Shown here one piece after another: positions 13,089 to 23,900 of a DNA stretch of 64,000 nucleotides (position 1 is its first letter; each line of letters opens with the position of its first letter). A program made the translations under genes and the position numbers. This stretch comes from Rhynochetos jubatus. Taxonomy: Eukaryota; Chordata; Aves; Eurypygiformes; Rhynochetidae. Below the pieces are notes generated by a model that was given only the letters and a program-made list of their open reading frames with translations, was not told where the DNA came from and made no database searches. The stretch spans positions 138,322,175-138,386,174 of the forward strand of contig CM050648.1 in NCBI GenBank assembly GCA_027574665.1, read 5' to 3'.

Positions 13089-13217
13089 CCTCAACATCTT
13101 GAAATGTCTGTACAGCACAGAACTGCCCTTAGCTTCAAAAGCATCCTCTCCGATTTCCCAAGGCCAGTGCCAGGTCACTTTCCCACTGTTTGAGCAGCGG
13201 CATTGCATGTCATTCTC
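13089..13217 (-). CDS. Candidate exon C of the same minus-strand gene, symmetric phase 0
   Basis: A minus-strand acceptor (GATTTTGCTATTTCACACAG) and a consensus donor (TTGAGG/GTGAGT) enclose exactly 43 codons. Only one of three frames is open. The peptide has an early cysteine pair (DMQCRCSNSG) and KVTWHWPWEIGED, ending LYRHFKMLR. A cysteine strand followed about ten residues later by a tryptophan strand is the layout of an immunoglobulin-type fold, but this is only a resemblance and I assign no function. It follows candidate B in frame. No following exon with matching phase was found with certainty. Confidence 0.28.
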
Positions 13218-13803
13218 CTGTGTGAAATAGCAAAATCAAGCAGTCAGATGTCACATCTCGGCACTACAAAACCGTGCATCATTATCAGCAAATGCAAATA
13301 TGGGGGGCTTGAAAGGAAGGCCAGCCTGAAGCCTTTTTCTGAAAATCAAGAATATGCAGTGGAAGACACCTTCCCCTAGCAAATTGCACCTTACTCAATA
13401 TATTGACCTTGGATGGATAGATGAATCTCTTAGCACTCTCCTAAGCTTCACTTAAATTTCAGTAAGCATTAAACAATTAAGCCATTTTGGGATACAACTC
13501 TGCACATTATTTATGTGTGTCTCTCAATGCCCTTCCACAGCAAAGTTCTAGGACTTTAAGAAAGCAAACAAGACAAATGAGAGGAGCAGAGGAAATTCCA
13601 TACCGTTTTCTAAAAATCACCTCTAAAGCACACTGAATGTTTTTCTTTCAGCTTAAGCATAGCAGGGGTTTTGAATGTTGTGAGAAGTGGCAGAGAGAAT
13701 GATCTTAAAATATATTTTCCCACTTGATGAAAGAAACGATTGCAATAAAGTAAGAATTTTGTAGGTGTTTTTCTATAATCTTACACTGGTAACTTCAGCT
13801 CAC

Positions 13804-13818
13804 AAAAAAAAAAAAAAA
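13804..13818 (+). repeat. Poly-A run
   Basis: Fifteen A bases after CAGCTCAC. There is no associated retrocopy. Confidence 0.9.
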
Positions 13819-15439
13819 GCTTATTGACTAGCATCTTATATGATTGCAGTGAACCAAGAGATCCGGTTCCACAAAGATGCACATTATTTAGAACTAACCT
13901 AGGCAGAGAGACATGCATGCAATTGAGAAAGTGCACCCAGAAGGCAGAAGCATGGCCAGAAGAACAGAAGATGTATGCTGTCTGGGGATTTGGTGCTGAG
14001 CCTGTCATACGCATAGTCTGAAACACAAAAATATTTTGATACCCTCTCAATTCAGATGATACAAAGTACTGCCATCCTTTGACGCTCAGGGGTCAGTTCA
14101 GGCACAGTCATAAAAGAAATGGTCCCCGGAATGCATTGCTTGTATCAGCAATCCTCTTTGGCATTAGGAAAGCGGCCTCGGAGATGATGTGTTGCCTGAC
14201 TTTTATCCAATAACTCTATTGAATTTGTTGTCTGACCTTTTCTTTCCTTTGGATGGCATCACCCATTGAGTAGTATATCATCATCACCATCCTCACTGAA
14301 ATGATGCATTTCACTAATAGATCATTAGAAAGAAAGCTCACTCTGAAGATATACGAGCACAATACACCATGATGGAGAAGGGCGTACTGTTGATGTACTA
14401 CTCAAAAGATGGCAGAGTCCAAAGAGGAGGAGGTCCAAGAGGAAGCATGTTTAACTGAGAAGGATTGACTACACCACAGTAAAAAGCCTTTAACGCTTCC
14501 TTACTTTGCATTATTGAAATCATCCACAGTGGATGCTTACACTTCTTGCTTCTCTTAGCATGAAAGGACTGACAAGTTTATTTCTTCTTTCCATCCTGTT
14601 TCACGTTCCGGTTCTTATGCACTAGCACGTGGGGACCAGCTTCTCTGCAGAAGCTCAGAGCTGGCTTTCAGGCTCAGCCACATCATGCAGTAAGCAGGAC
14701 AGAACTGCTGGTGCTGGGAGCACTGAACAGCACAAGCCCTTATTTGGGAGGACATGAAAATCTACCGGGTTGATAAAGGTGTCTACAATGAGTTGTCCCA
14801 CAGGAGATCTACACATGAATCTCTGCTTTGCAATTGCTGTTGTGACCACCTTAGTTCCTGCCCATTAATTGTTTCCAAAGTTCCTGCTCTCCCTGAGGAA
14901 CCAGGTAAGCATCTCCTGACTCTTGGTCATCTGAAGATTTTGGCACACTGGTTGGAAGGTGAGAAGAGTTGAGATCCTTTCCCAGCACTGAGTCATTTAT
15001 CTTTGCCTGTAAACTTTGCTTTTTTGCTTGTCTTGATCTCATCTCTCACCACATCTCAAAACCACACCTTTAACTTGACTAACGCCTATATTTTCAGCAG
15101 TTTCCCCAAAAAGGTTTCTAAAATGTTGCTGCTTTGCATGTTCCTAAGCAAATATTTGTATTTGGGAAGCTATGACTTGGCGCGGGAAAATATCCAAAAG
15201 ACGTATCCGCAAATTTGCCCTGCAAAACTACTCCCTCGCATGTTGAACCCTTCTGCCTCTTTCAGCTTAGCACATGGGTTTGAAAGCAAAAAGACTTTGG
15301 TGCCCGGCCTAAAAGCCTTCACTCTGAATGTGACAGTCTCCCCACTGTCATTAGCTCTTTGCCTGCTTAATTATCTCCTCCAGGCTGGAGAGGGGCACCT
15401 GCAGTGCTGCGTGGGGACAGTGCTTAGATAGCTCTGTTC

Positions 15440-15760
15440 CTCCCACCCCTCTGCTGTTATCAGTAATTTTGTTCCGTATTGTCAACAAGCGTATGAGAAA
15501 AGTAAAACACAATTAACCATGGTGCCAAATAGTAGCTTAATGCTTAATTGCACAATCCACAATGAGGTCACAATTACTGGGCAATCAGATAAGCTTTCAC
15601 AGATGTATTATATAATCCGTGAGCTTAATTCCTCCGGAGGTAGCCAGAAAATTACTGTTCATTAACAAAGTGGTCCCATTATCAGAAAACATATTTAAAT
15701 CATCAATTTCTCCATTCTGGAAATAATGCTGTTTCTTCTTCAAAGGATAAATGTACTTTT
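15440..15760. promoter_or_regulatory. Enhancer-like AT-rich element
   Basis: Closely packed homeodomain-type words (CAATTA, TTAATTC, GCTTAATTGCAC, CATTAACAAAG) are mixed with ordinary-complexity sequence such as GTATGAGAAAAGTAAAACAC. There is no repeat signature and no open frame. This texture is typical of conserved non-coding elements in gene deserts. The call is inference from composition only. Confidence 0.25.
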
Positions 15761-16239
15761 AAGAAACGCTTCAGCTGGAAATTACTGTCCCAAACAAATC
15801 TAATGACAGATGTTTAAGAGGGGGAAGGGGAGGTTGCCCATTAATAAAAAGGACAAAGAAATATTTTTCTGAACTCCATCAGTTTGCATGTCATTAGGTG
15901 GAAAGGCAAGCTGTAGAGATTTCCATCATTGTTCCACTCGTGGACACAACTGAATTCTGCAACTTTGTGCCGTAACATGTCCTCCAGAAACCAAGGGAGT
16001 GACATAAGTAAGGGTCCAGGATCCAGCACAAAGGGTCAAATGTGTTTTTCTTTATCTCTGAACCTTTTCTTAAAATTATTTACTGCCTCACTGTATGGGA
16101 CGTGAAAGGACAATGCTGTTTTCAATACTCAAACAAATGGCATACTGGAACTGACATTTTGTACGTACGTTTATGCATCATGATGCAGCTGTCTCCCTTA
16201 CCCTGACAAAACTCCCATGGAAACAAATGGGATTTTTAC

Positions 16240-16274
16240 CTGAAGTGACTGCAGGGTTGTCCCCTCTTTTACAA
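16240..16274 (-). CDS. Candidate micro-exon B of the same minus-strand gene
   Basis: This 35-base segment lies between an acceptor with a long AT/pyrimidine tract (GATATATTTTAACAG) and a CTTCAG/GTAAAA donor. Two bases complete the codon left open by candidate exon A; the rest gives VKEGTTLQSLQ and ends at phase 0. That is the phase needed by the next candidate at 13089-13217. By itself it is too short to support; its value is as the link in a three-exon chain. Confidence 0.18.
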
Positions 16275-17032
16275 CTGTTAAAATATATCAACTCTGTCTG
16301 AAAACCCAGAATTTCTTCGCAGAAGTAGAGAAGACATGGAAGTATTCAACTAATTTTAAGAAGTACTAAATCATATAAATGATTTCAGAATACATCTTCA
16401 GAGTTATCCTGAATGTTTTCTCATATCTCTCTCAGACTGAAATAATAGAAAAATCCATTGAAGAATAATAATTGTCACATTTGATGTATATTTTTATTAA
16501 CATCACTATAAAAATTCAATTATGTAGCAAAGGGTGACAAAAATCTTCCTTTAAATTATGCAGTAAACAAAGCACTCAAAAAAAAAGAATCGTTTGCTCA
16601 TGTCATATGTTAAAAAACCCCGCTCCATTGGCTGAACTCTTTAAACTAAAATTCCCTCTTTATATTTGGAATCAGCTTTCTCCTTTCCTTTCCTCCTGCT
16701 TCCATTTCTCTGACTGCTTTCCTGGAGGAGGTTTATTTAGCCAACAATCTGTGCCTTCCAGACATAGCGTTTCCTCTGTCCACTCTGCAAATTCCCGTAT
16801 CTGATATTTACCATGAGGGAAGAACACAGCTGTACAGATGAATTAATAACAAAATCAAGATGCAATAGCTCCCACAAACTGTTTCCCGACTGATAAATTT
16901 TGAAGTAACTGGGACACAGAATAGTCTGCTAATTATCAGTAATATCATTACTTAGGGAGATACCAAAATATACCTCTGGGCTGCATTTAAGTGGTTCTGC
17001 CTCTGTCATATGGAGTTGCAAAACCATTTTAC

Positions 17033-17216
17033 CTTGCACAACAGGAGATGATCCAGCATAAAATGACCATTTTTTATGCTTATCATGCAGAACTAGATTG
17101 CTGCTATCTTCATTTGGATGCACGGCAGAGCAGTAAGCAGTCCCCTTCCCCATCTCATCAAACCAGGGCTTCACCACAGAGAAACAGAGGGTGCTTATCT
17201 GAATTCCTCTATGTGT
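17033..17216 (-). CDS. Candidate exon A of an unidentified minus-strand gene
   Basis: On the minus strand a strong acceptor (CTGCATTTATTGGCTTACAG) opens a 184-base segment that ends at GTGCAAG/GTAAAA. The frame is open for 61 codons plus one base and reads naturally, with KPWFDEMGKGTAYCSAVHP, then DSSNLVLHDKHKKWSFYAG. It has two cysteines and two tryptophans, few low-complexity runs and no stop. I do not recognise the family. Its start is phase 0 and its end phase 1, which fits the 35-base segment downstream at 16240-16274. A chance open segment of this length is quite possible in 64 kb, so confidence is low; conservation in other birds would settle it. Confidence 0.25.
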
Positions 17217-18798
17217 CTGTAAGCCAATAAATGCAGAGAGAAAGGTGGAGATAAACCTAGATTTTGCAATCAAGTGGGAGGAAGAAATCTGCTATTTTGA
17301 CAGTACATAGGCAGATTTTTAATTTTTTTTATTTTTTTTTTTTACTTCCTCTCAACAAAAGAAGGAGCAGGAGGACCTGGGAGCCTGCAGACACTGTTGG
17401 CCCCGTTGTGGGGCCAGGCAGTAGCACCCTACGTCTCCTTCCAAAGAAGTAGAAAACTATTTGAGAGACTTGGATCCTGATTGATGACCACAGTGATTTT
17501 AGACACAGTGTGAAACCGTCAGCTTTTCACTTCATGTATCTCTATCTAACAAATAAACAAAACCAGTTTCTGCAGGTTTCACCGCAGCTCTTGGGTTTTG
17601 AGGGAGAGGTGTTATTGCTCCAGCAGCCCCGATAGAGGTGACAGGACCATCAGTCTTCAACCTGTGGCTGATTTCGTCCCACTCACTCTCTTTGCTGGTG
17701 ACATCGCCATGCGTGCCCCAGTACCTCACACTGCTCCCTCCTGTGACAGCCTGCACCAGGCAATGTCTCGGCTCACCTCATGCGCGCCCCTAAAAAAACA
17801 CTTCGAATGAGACCTGTTTTGGTTCTCTGAAAGTCTTGTCCATGTCCCCCAAACCAAAATCCCAAAGGGATTGAAGCAGTATTGACCCTTAAACTAGCAG
17901 CAGAAGCTGGTTTCATAAGGATACTTTCCATAAACCTCTGTATTTGGATGCACAGACTTAGGAAAGACCCCAACTGCCAGCAGTTTCCCTCTGCTCCGTT
18001 CCCGCCTTTCACTCTGCCCAACTTTAGATTTATCATACTCAATTTTCTCCTCCCGTACCTATTCTCAGCAGCACTTCCCTGGGGTGACTGCAAGCCAGAA
18101 GCAGAGATGTTTGCCCAGATCTGAGCTTCATCTGTGAGCCCTGAGTGTGCCACATGAAAATAATTAACACATATAACAAGGAAAGGGAGGGAAGAATAAA
18201 TTATATGCAAATTTAGTCAAGGAGCTCCACAGAACTAATTAAATTGGATAGAAAAGCTGACAGTACAACAGCCACAGAGACTTTTTCCCCTTCTGCTCAC
18301 TAGAAGGAGCCTTGATTAGTTGGGCTTAATATAGCTTGGTGCATAGCAGCTAGCTCTAGATTTGGGGGTTGACTTGTATGTCACACATACTGTAGACAAA
18401 TGTCATGCACAGGCAGCTCACTTAATGTGAAGGGGAGATTATTTTAGGAAGTTAAAAGCCAAAAGTGCTGAAGATGCCTGCGTACCCATATTAGCAAAAA
18501 CCAGCCATGGCTGGCAGCACAGATGGAAAAAAATCCTGACATTGTCACCATGAAGGAAGGGCTGGTAAAACCCAGTGGAAAACCTCTGTAAAATAAAAAG
18601 AGAAGTAGTCAGCAGATTTAATATCCAGAGACACAAAAGAAAATTTCCCCACTCACAAAGTTTCTGAAGCCCATCAGCTAAGTCCAGTTTCAAAAGCAGG
18701 GACAGAAGAGACCCTGACTTTCTCTCTGCCATGGAAAGGTTCCTGTCTGCAATCCATCTTCAAATTACCATGAAAAGGCAAAAATCCATAAGCCTTGT

Positions 18799-18840
18799 CT
18801 GCAGCATCTTCAGTGCCTGCAGCATCTTCAGTGCCTGCAG
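18799..18840 (+). repeat. 18-base tandem duplication
   Basis: CTGCAGCATCTTCAGTGC occurs twice perfectly, followed by a partial third copy CTGCAG. It falls in the longest open frame of the window (18731-19249) and produces a repeated CSIFSA peptide there. Confidence 0.95.
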
Positions 18841-19544
18841 CCTAACCCACCAGGCACCCAGCCATGGCTCTTGGCTTGTGCAAGCGTACAGGGAGCCTAG
18901 GACATTTTTGACATCTGCTTTATCCCTAGGGTATCATGCTCCCTCTAAACCTGTATTTCACAGGCAGAATTGCTTTTTGATATTTCCTTACACTAGATTT
19001 TCCTTGTTTTCCACTCTCAAATTCTTTCCGCTTAGATATTCTTTCCCCCAGACTTTTCTACTTGTTTTCATGCCTGTTGTTAACTCTATGCCCTTTTCCC
19101 ATCTCTGTAAGTGTCCAAGGACACATGGTCTAACTCACAGCACTGTTCCTCTACTGAGAAATGCTACTCTGGTTGTTGTGTTAATCCTAGGATTAGCCCT
19201 GAACTGGTGCTATTCCCCACGTGAGGCATATGCAGAGAGGCTGTTATAGACATGGCATGGGTGCCTTTAGGAAGCTGCATGCCACATTCAGAGCTACAAA
19301 AGAAACTGGATTGCCCATACACAGATGTGCACATTCCACTACTTATCTCCAACACCACCCCTAATAGACTTCTGTTTAGCATGCATTGCAAGAAGGAGGA
19401 CTATGATTTAGTAGCTAAAGCCCAGGAATGGCAGAAGTTCTTGTGATGCACTAGTACTTCACATCTCCATCACCTTCCTGAACTTCACCACAGTCATTTC
19501 AGAACGGTTTATCCTAGAAGAAAAGGGAGGCACTTTGGGCTCAG

Positions 19545-19650
19545 TCCTTGTCCTTGCCACTTATGTTGTGTGACATGAGACCTGTTACATTGCCCTTCTG
19601 TGCCTCAGTTTCCATGGCAGAAGGATGGGAAGAATACCTATAAGAACTCT
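19545..19650 (+). mobile_element. MIR-type SINE relic
   Basis: TTGCCACTTATGTTGTGTGA, then CTTCTGTGCCTCAGTTTCCA and AGAAGGATGGGAAGAATACC, match the 3' half of MIR in sense orientation, with small gaps. Confidence 0.55.
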
Positions 19651-20918
19651 TCTATGTCACCTGTCAGTGGTTACTAAGCTCAGCCCTAAAACAGTGACAT
19701 TCCTCAACTGAGAGTCTCAGCACCTATCCAAGGGTAAATAAAGCCAACATTTTCACTCCTCAACCCTATAGCCTTCTCACTGAGACAGGAACAGGAAGTG
19801 AGTTTGAAAATTTCTCTTTTATTTTAGAAATGCTTGGCACCAAGCAGAAATCAAAGAAAGAAAGATAAAGCCCATCTCGGAGTTGTCCCTCTTTTTTCCC
19901 ATTCCTATCGTCTTCTAATCAAACCAGCATGAGATATCAAGCAATTACAATGCCATTTGCTCCCTGTTGGATGCAACAATTAGCCTAAGATATCTAATGA
20001 AAGGAATTAAATTCTACATGTTTTATACCAAATAGCTTTAATTTTAATTACAAATCCCAAATATATCATCTTCAATAACAATCAGCCCATCACATCTGCT
20101 AGGGGCTGATGAGAATTTGCCTTTTGCATGGTTTGGACTGAAAACAAACCCATGCTTTCCCCACATAAGGGCCCTAGTGAAGAGAATGGAAATTAAGGTA
20201 CAGCAAGGACCAGAGCCCACAAAATCCCTGTAGAATTTCCCAGAGACTGAGGCTGTTACCAAAATGCTCTTCATCTGCAGCTGTGAAGAGCACCCTTACA
20301 CATCAGATCTGCACATGCTGCTTGGGGCTTGGGGATATAATTCATTACTAAGTGTCTATTACATCTCCCCATTTGGACTCTATCCACATAGTCCATTACG
20401 TCTCCAACTAAAGCTCATTTTAGCAATTTGCATTATGCCAGGTACCTGTCCCTGAGCACAAGCCACCCATTGGCATGCAAGCAACAGTCCATTAAGAGAA
20501 GGTGAGAGCTCAGGGCAGCTCATCTCCCAGCCTTTCCCCTCTGCCTAGGTGGGGAATTGTCAGTGGTGACAGGCGAGGAAGAGCCCAGAGCCACATGCTG
20601 CCTTACCATACCTGTCTTTTAGCCCACTAGCCTCTGTTCATGAGGTTCACCAATGGTCTCCAAACATGCTGATGATTTTGGATCCCATGTCCCAGCAAGC
20701 AAGGAAGTCTCTGATGGACCTTGCTTCATTGTCCAGTTTCACTTTTGTTCTGAAATCTCTGCAGCCAGTTTTATCATCCCTTCTGAAGAGGAAAAGATAC
20801 TTTGCTAAGTCACTTACATACTTCCAAACATTTTGCCTGAGAACCATTCAGAAAAAGGGGTAAACTCTCACACTCCCCAAAGTTGTATCTTTTTCTCTTT
20901 TGAACACAGAAACAATTT

Positions 20919-20951
20919 GGGCGGGGGGGTGGTTGGGGGAGGGTGGGGGGG
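20919..20951 (+). other. G-quadruplex-type G run
   Basis: Five G runs of three to seven bases lie within 33 bases, separated by C, TGGTT, A and T. Short loops of this kind fit the canonical intramolecular G4 pattern. Confidence 0.8.
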
Positions 20952-23900
20952 AAGGTATTTCTGTGGTTGAAAAATAGGTTGTATTTGGCAATTAGTTCTT
21001 TGTAAATGCTCCATTGCTTTTTCTGGTTTAATATTTTTATTCCAACATACTTTGGTGAAATAACAGTGAAAATAAGGTGTGTTGGATCACTGCAAGTAAG
21101 TCACTCTTTTTATTTTTACCCCTGTTTGAATATAAGCATCACAGAAACATTTGGATTTTATTGCCAAGGGAGACTCATGAGTTCCCTCTGACTCTCCTGT
21201 TCTGTGCCTATTAAATCCCAAGGAGTTATACTACAGTGAAAAATACCCAGAGCAAAACCCTCTTGCCTGACAGCTACAGAAGGCACCCAGGGCTCTGACC
21301 CATCCCGCAGCCATCCCTGGTTCTCACAGAGCAGCCCTCTGATCCCACATAGTTGCAAAAGTCTGGGTGGTTCTGTTAGTTCCTAAGGACCCTGTAATAT
21401 AGTGGGCGATCACTCCATGATCACGGCATTGTAGCTGATCTTCATTTTCATGTTATGATATCTCTTTTTCCCACGGGCCTCCTAACGGCTTGCAGGGGCT
21501 ACAATTTATACCTGTCAGTTACTTGCAGCCACCCCCCAGAGTCCTGCTGTCACACAGGCTCGCATTTTCAATTCCATTTCTTGTTCAGAAGCAGCAGGAA
21601 ATCAGAAATAGGGAACCCGAATGATGAATCATGGTCTCTGCGTATCTCGATATGGCCACCCACATAACACCGCCAAATATCTCCTGCTGTGCTGGCATTT
21701 CTGCCTCTCCAGCCCTAGGGCTGTCTGACCACACACAGGTCTCAGACAGTGCTGCAGTCCCAGAGAAATGCAATGCTAATCCATCACACCTAATCTTCAC
21801 ACCACACATCCAAACTCCATCCACACCGATTTGTCTCCTCCAGCACCCCAGCACAACTAATAACACCAGCATTTATAACAGCGGTATCGTGCCGTGTAGC
21901 ACTTCTCACTCCATAATTCATACAGGGTGATTTATTTGCAGTGGACACACCTAGAAAATACATTTGCTGCTTCCCTCCCCTCCCACATGCAGGGGAGGGC
22001 TGTGGATGTGGTGCAGAGCTACCCAAGCCAGGGAATGGAGCTGAGCTGGTTATTCCCCATGGCACAGCCCCAGGCAGGCTCAGATCCGGGTCAGGAGCCG
22101 TGAAGCTGTTTGACACCAAACTGCAGCAAACAGGCTCTGGTAGGACTTAGCATCTTCGCCCTACTTCCTGGGGAAGTGCTGACCTGATCTGGACTTTGGT
22201 AGTGCAGTAAGGCTGAGATGACAGCTTTGCCCAAAAACATACCAAGAGGTAGAAATGGTGAGTCAGAAGGAGTTTGAGGAGTTCCTCTGGTGAGGAGTGT
22301 TGCTGAAAGGAGGTTCATGACTCTGGAAATCCTTCACAATGTGCTTACTCTGTCCATATTTTAACCTCTTCTGCAAGAGCTCCACAGGTCCCAGCAGCCT
22401 GTTGTAGTGTTTTGCCTTCCCTCCATTTAAGACAGTTCTAATTGTTGTATATAGTGGTCATGGGCCACTGTTACGTATATACCATACTTATATATATAAC
22501 ATAAAGTATGTAAATTTTATGTAACAAGAAAGGAAGAATTTTCTAAACTTTTTCTTGTCCTTTCTTTTTTCCCCTTTATGAGTGGATATATACGTACAGG
22601 TTTAGATGTGCTGGGAAACATCACTCCTCATCACAGTATACAGGTAGAGAGACTACAACAGCCATATCTCAGATTACGAGATGTAACAGAGCAAATGGCC
22701 TACAGAGCCAAGCCTTGTCTTACTCTTACCTTTCTTGCTGAGGAAACTAGCACAGCGTCCATGTGTGAGGCTGGGTCCACAGCCAAAGCATTTGGCTGGG
22801 ATCTCCACAGAATCAGAGCAAGGAACTGACCCTCCCTCTCCTGCATCCCTGTCCAGGACTATCAGCTTTCACAAGGCAGGATTCCCTCCTCTGTCCTACA
22901 CTTGGGACACACACACACATTCAACTTTTAATGTCTGATTTTCATTCCAACACAGAATATCTTCATCCAGAAATCCTCAACATTTCTTGCTAAAATGAAA
23001 TTTTCTTTTAGAAATAACCTGGTTCGCAGGGAGGTCCCAGAACAGCACGTTTGGCGTGGTGCATTTGTGCTGCAATTGGTTACCCAAATTGCTCTGCTTT
23101 GACTGTTTATACTAGCATTATATGATCATGGAGCAGGGAGTGTTTTAAGATGTAATAGCTTTACGCATCATCACTAGAAACACCTGTCTCGGGAAGCTGG
23201 GCTGTACAGATTTCTAACGATATAACCATCTCCAGCAAGCTCTAGGGGTTTGCAGGCACTCAGGCCTTAAGGCTATGACAGTGATCTATGGAAAATCCAT
23301 CTCTGATGATTTAAAGGTTTTTAACATTTATTCTGTCATCCAACACATATAGGCATTGACTAGGTCAAACTGGGTATATGGATGGGTGAAGTGGGAAAAA
23401 AGAAAAGATACAGTAAAAAGATTTTGCAATTTTAAAGGAAAAAAAATCTTAAGTAGTACAAATACTTATTAGCATGTGTTATTATGTATGTGGTTTTGAC
23501 CATCTTGGAAACTAGCAGGGTTTTTCTATTATGTATTTCATGGTGAGGTCTAAGCCAAATAGGAAAACTTGTACCATTTTCCCAGAGGCTACTGTACTTC
23601 CTCCTGTACAGCTTTTTACAATAAAGCGGATCAAATAGATTTTTTTAAAACTAGTTATTTGAAACACCTATCTCCATATCTTCTTTATTAAGAAAAAACA
23701 CAAAGAAATCACTCTTTTAAAAAAATTTAAAGTTAACAGGCTTCCTCTGGGAGTAAGCTCTACTGATATGTGTTCATGACAAACCACTATTTTCCCATTT
23801 CCCAGCCATCCTCTGTTTTGTCTGATTAAACTATAAATTCTTTGAGAAAAAGGTTGTCTCTCAGTGTAGAAACTCACAGGGACTCCCTGGGTGTCTGTGC

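Larger units (their letters stand above)
13218..16239. other. Probable intron or intergenic tract, 13.2-16.2 kb
   Basis: If candidates B and C are real this is their intron. It includes the enhancer-like element at 15.4-15.8 kb. A + strand open frame at 14754-14972 reaches a good donor (CCAG/GTAAGC at 14905) but has no convincing acceptor. Confidence 0.5.
17217..20918. other. Gene-poor tract, 17.2-20.9 kb
   Basis: It contains a T-rich run near 17.31-17.34 kb, the 18-base tandem, a MIR relic and several open frames without repeat or domain. Minus-strand frames at 17532-17756 and 18060-18160 have partial splice sites but inconsistent phase. Confidence 0.55.

Noticed and set aside
14754..14972. 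+ strand frame starting MKIYRVDKGVYNE with a good donor at 14905
   Set aside because: No convincing acceptor or start context; the opposite strand is open over much of the same bases, so the frame is not distinctive.
18731..19249. Longest open frame in the window (172 codons, + strand)
   Set aside because: It contains an 18-base tandem duplication, has no recognisable domain or splice context, and its length is expected by chance in 64 kb of six-frame sequence.
20044..20200. Minus-strand segment after a strong acceptor at about 20184
   Set aside because: All three frames stay open for a while, no good donor follows, and no single frame can be chosen.
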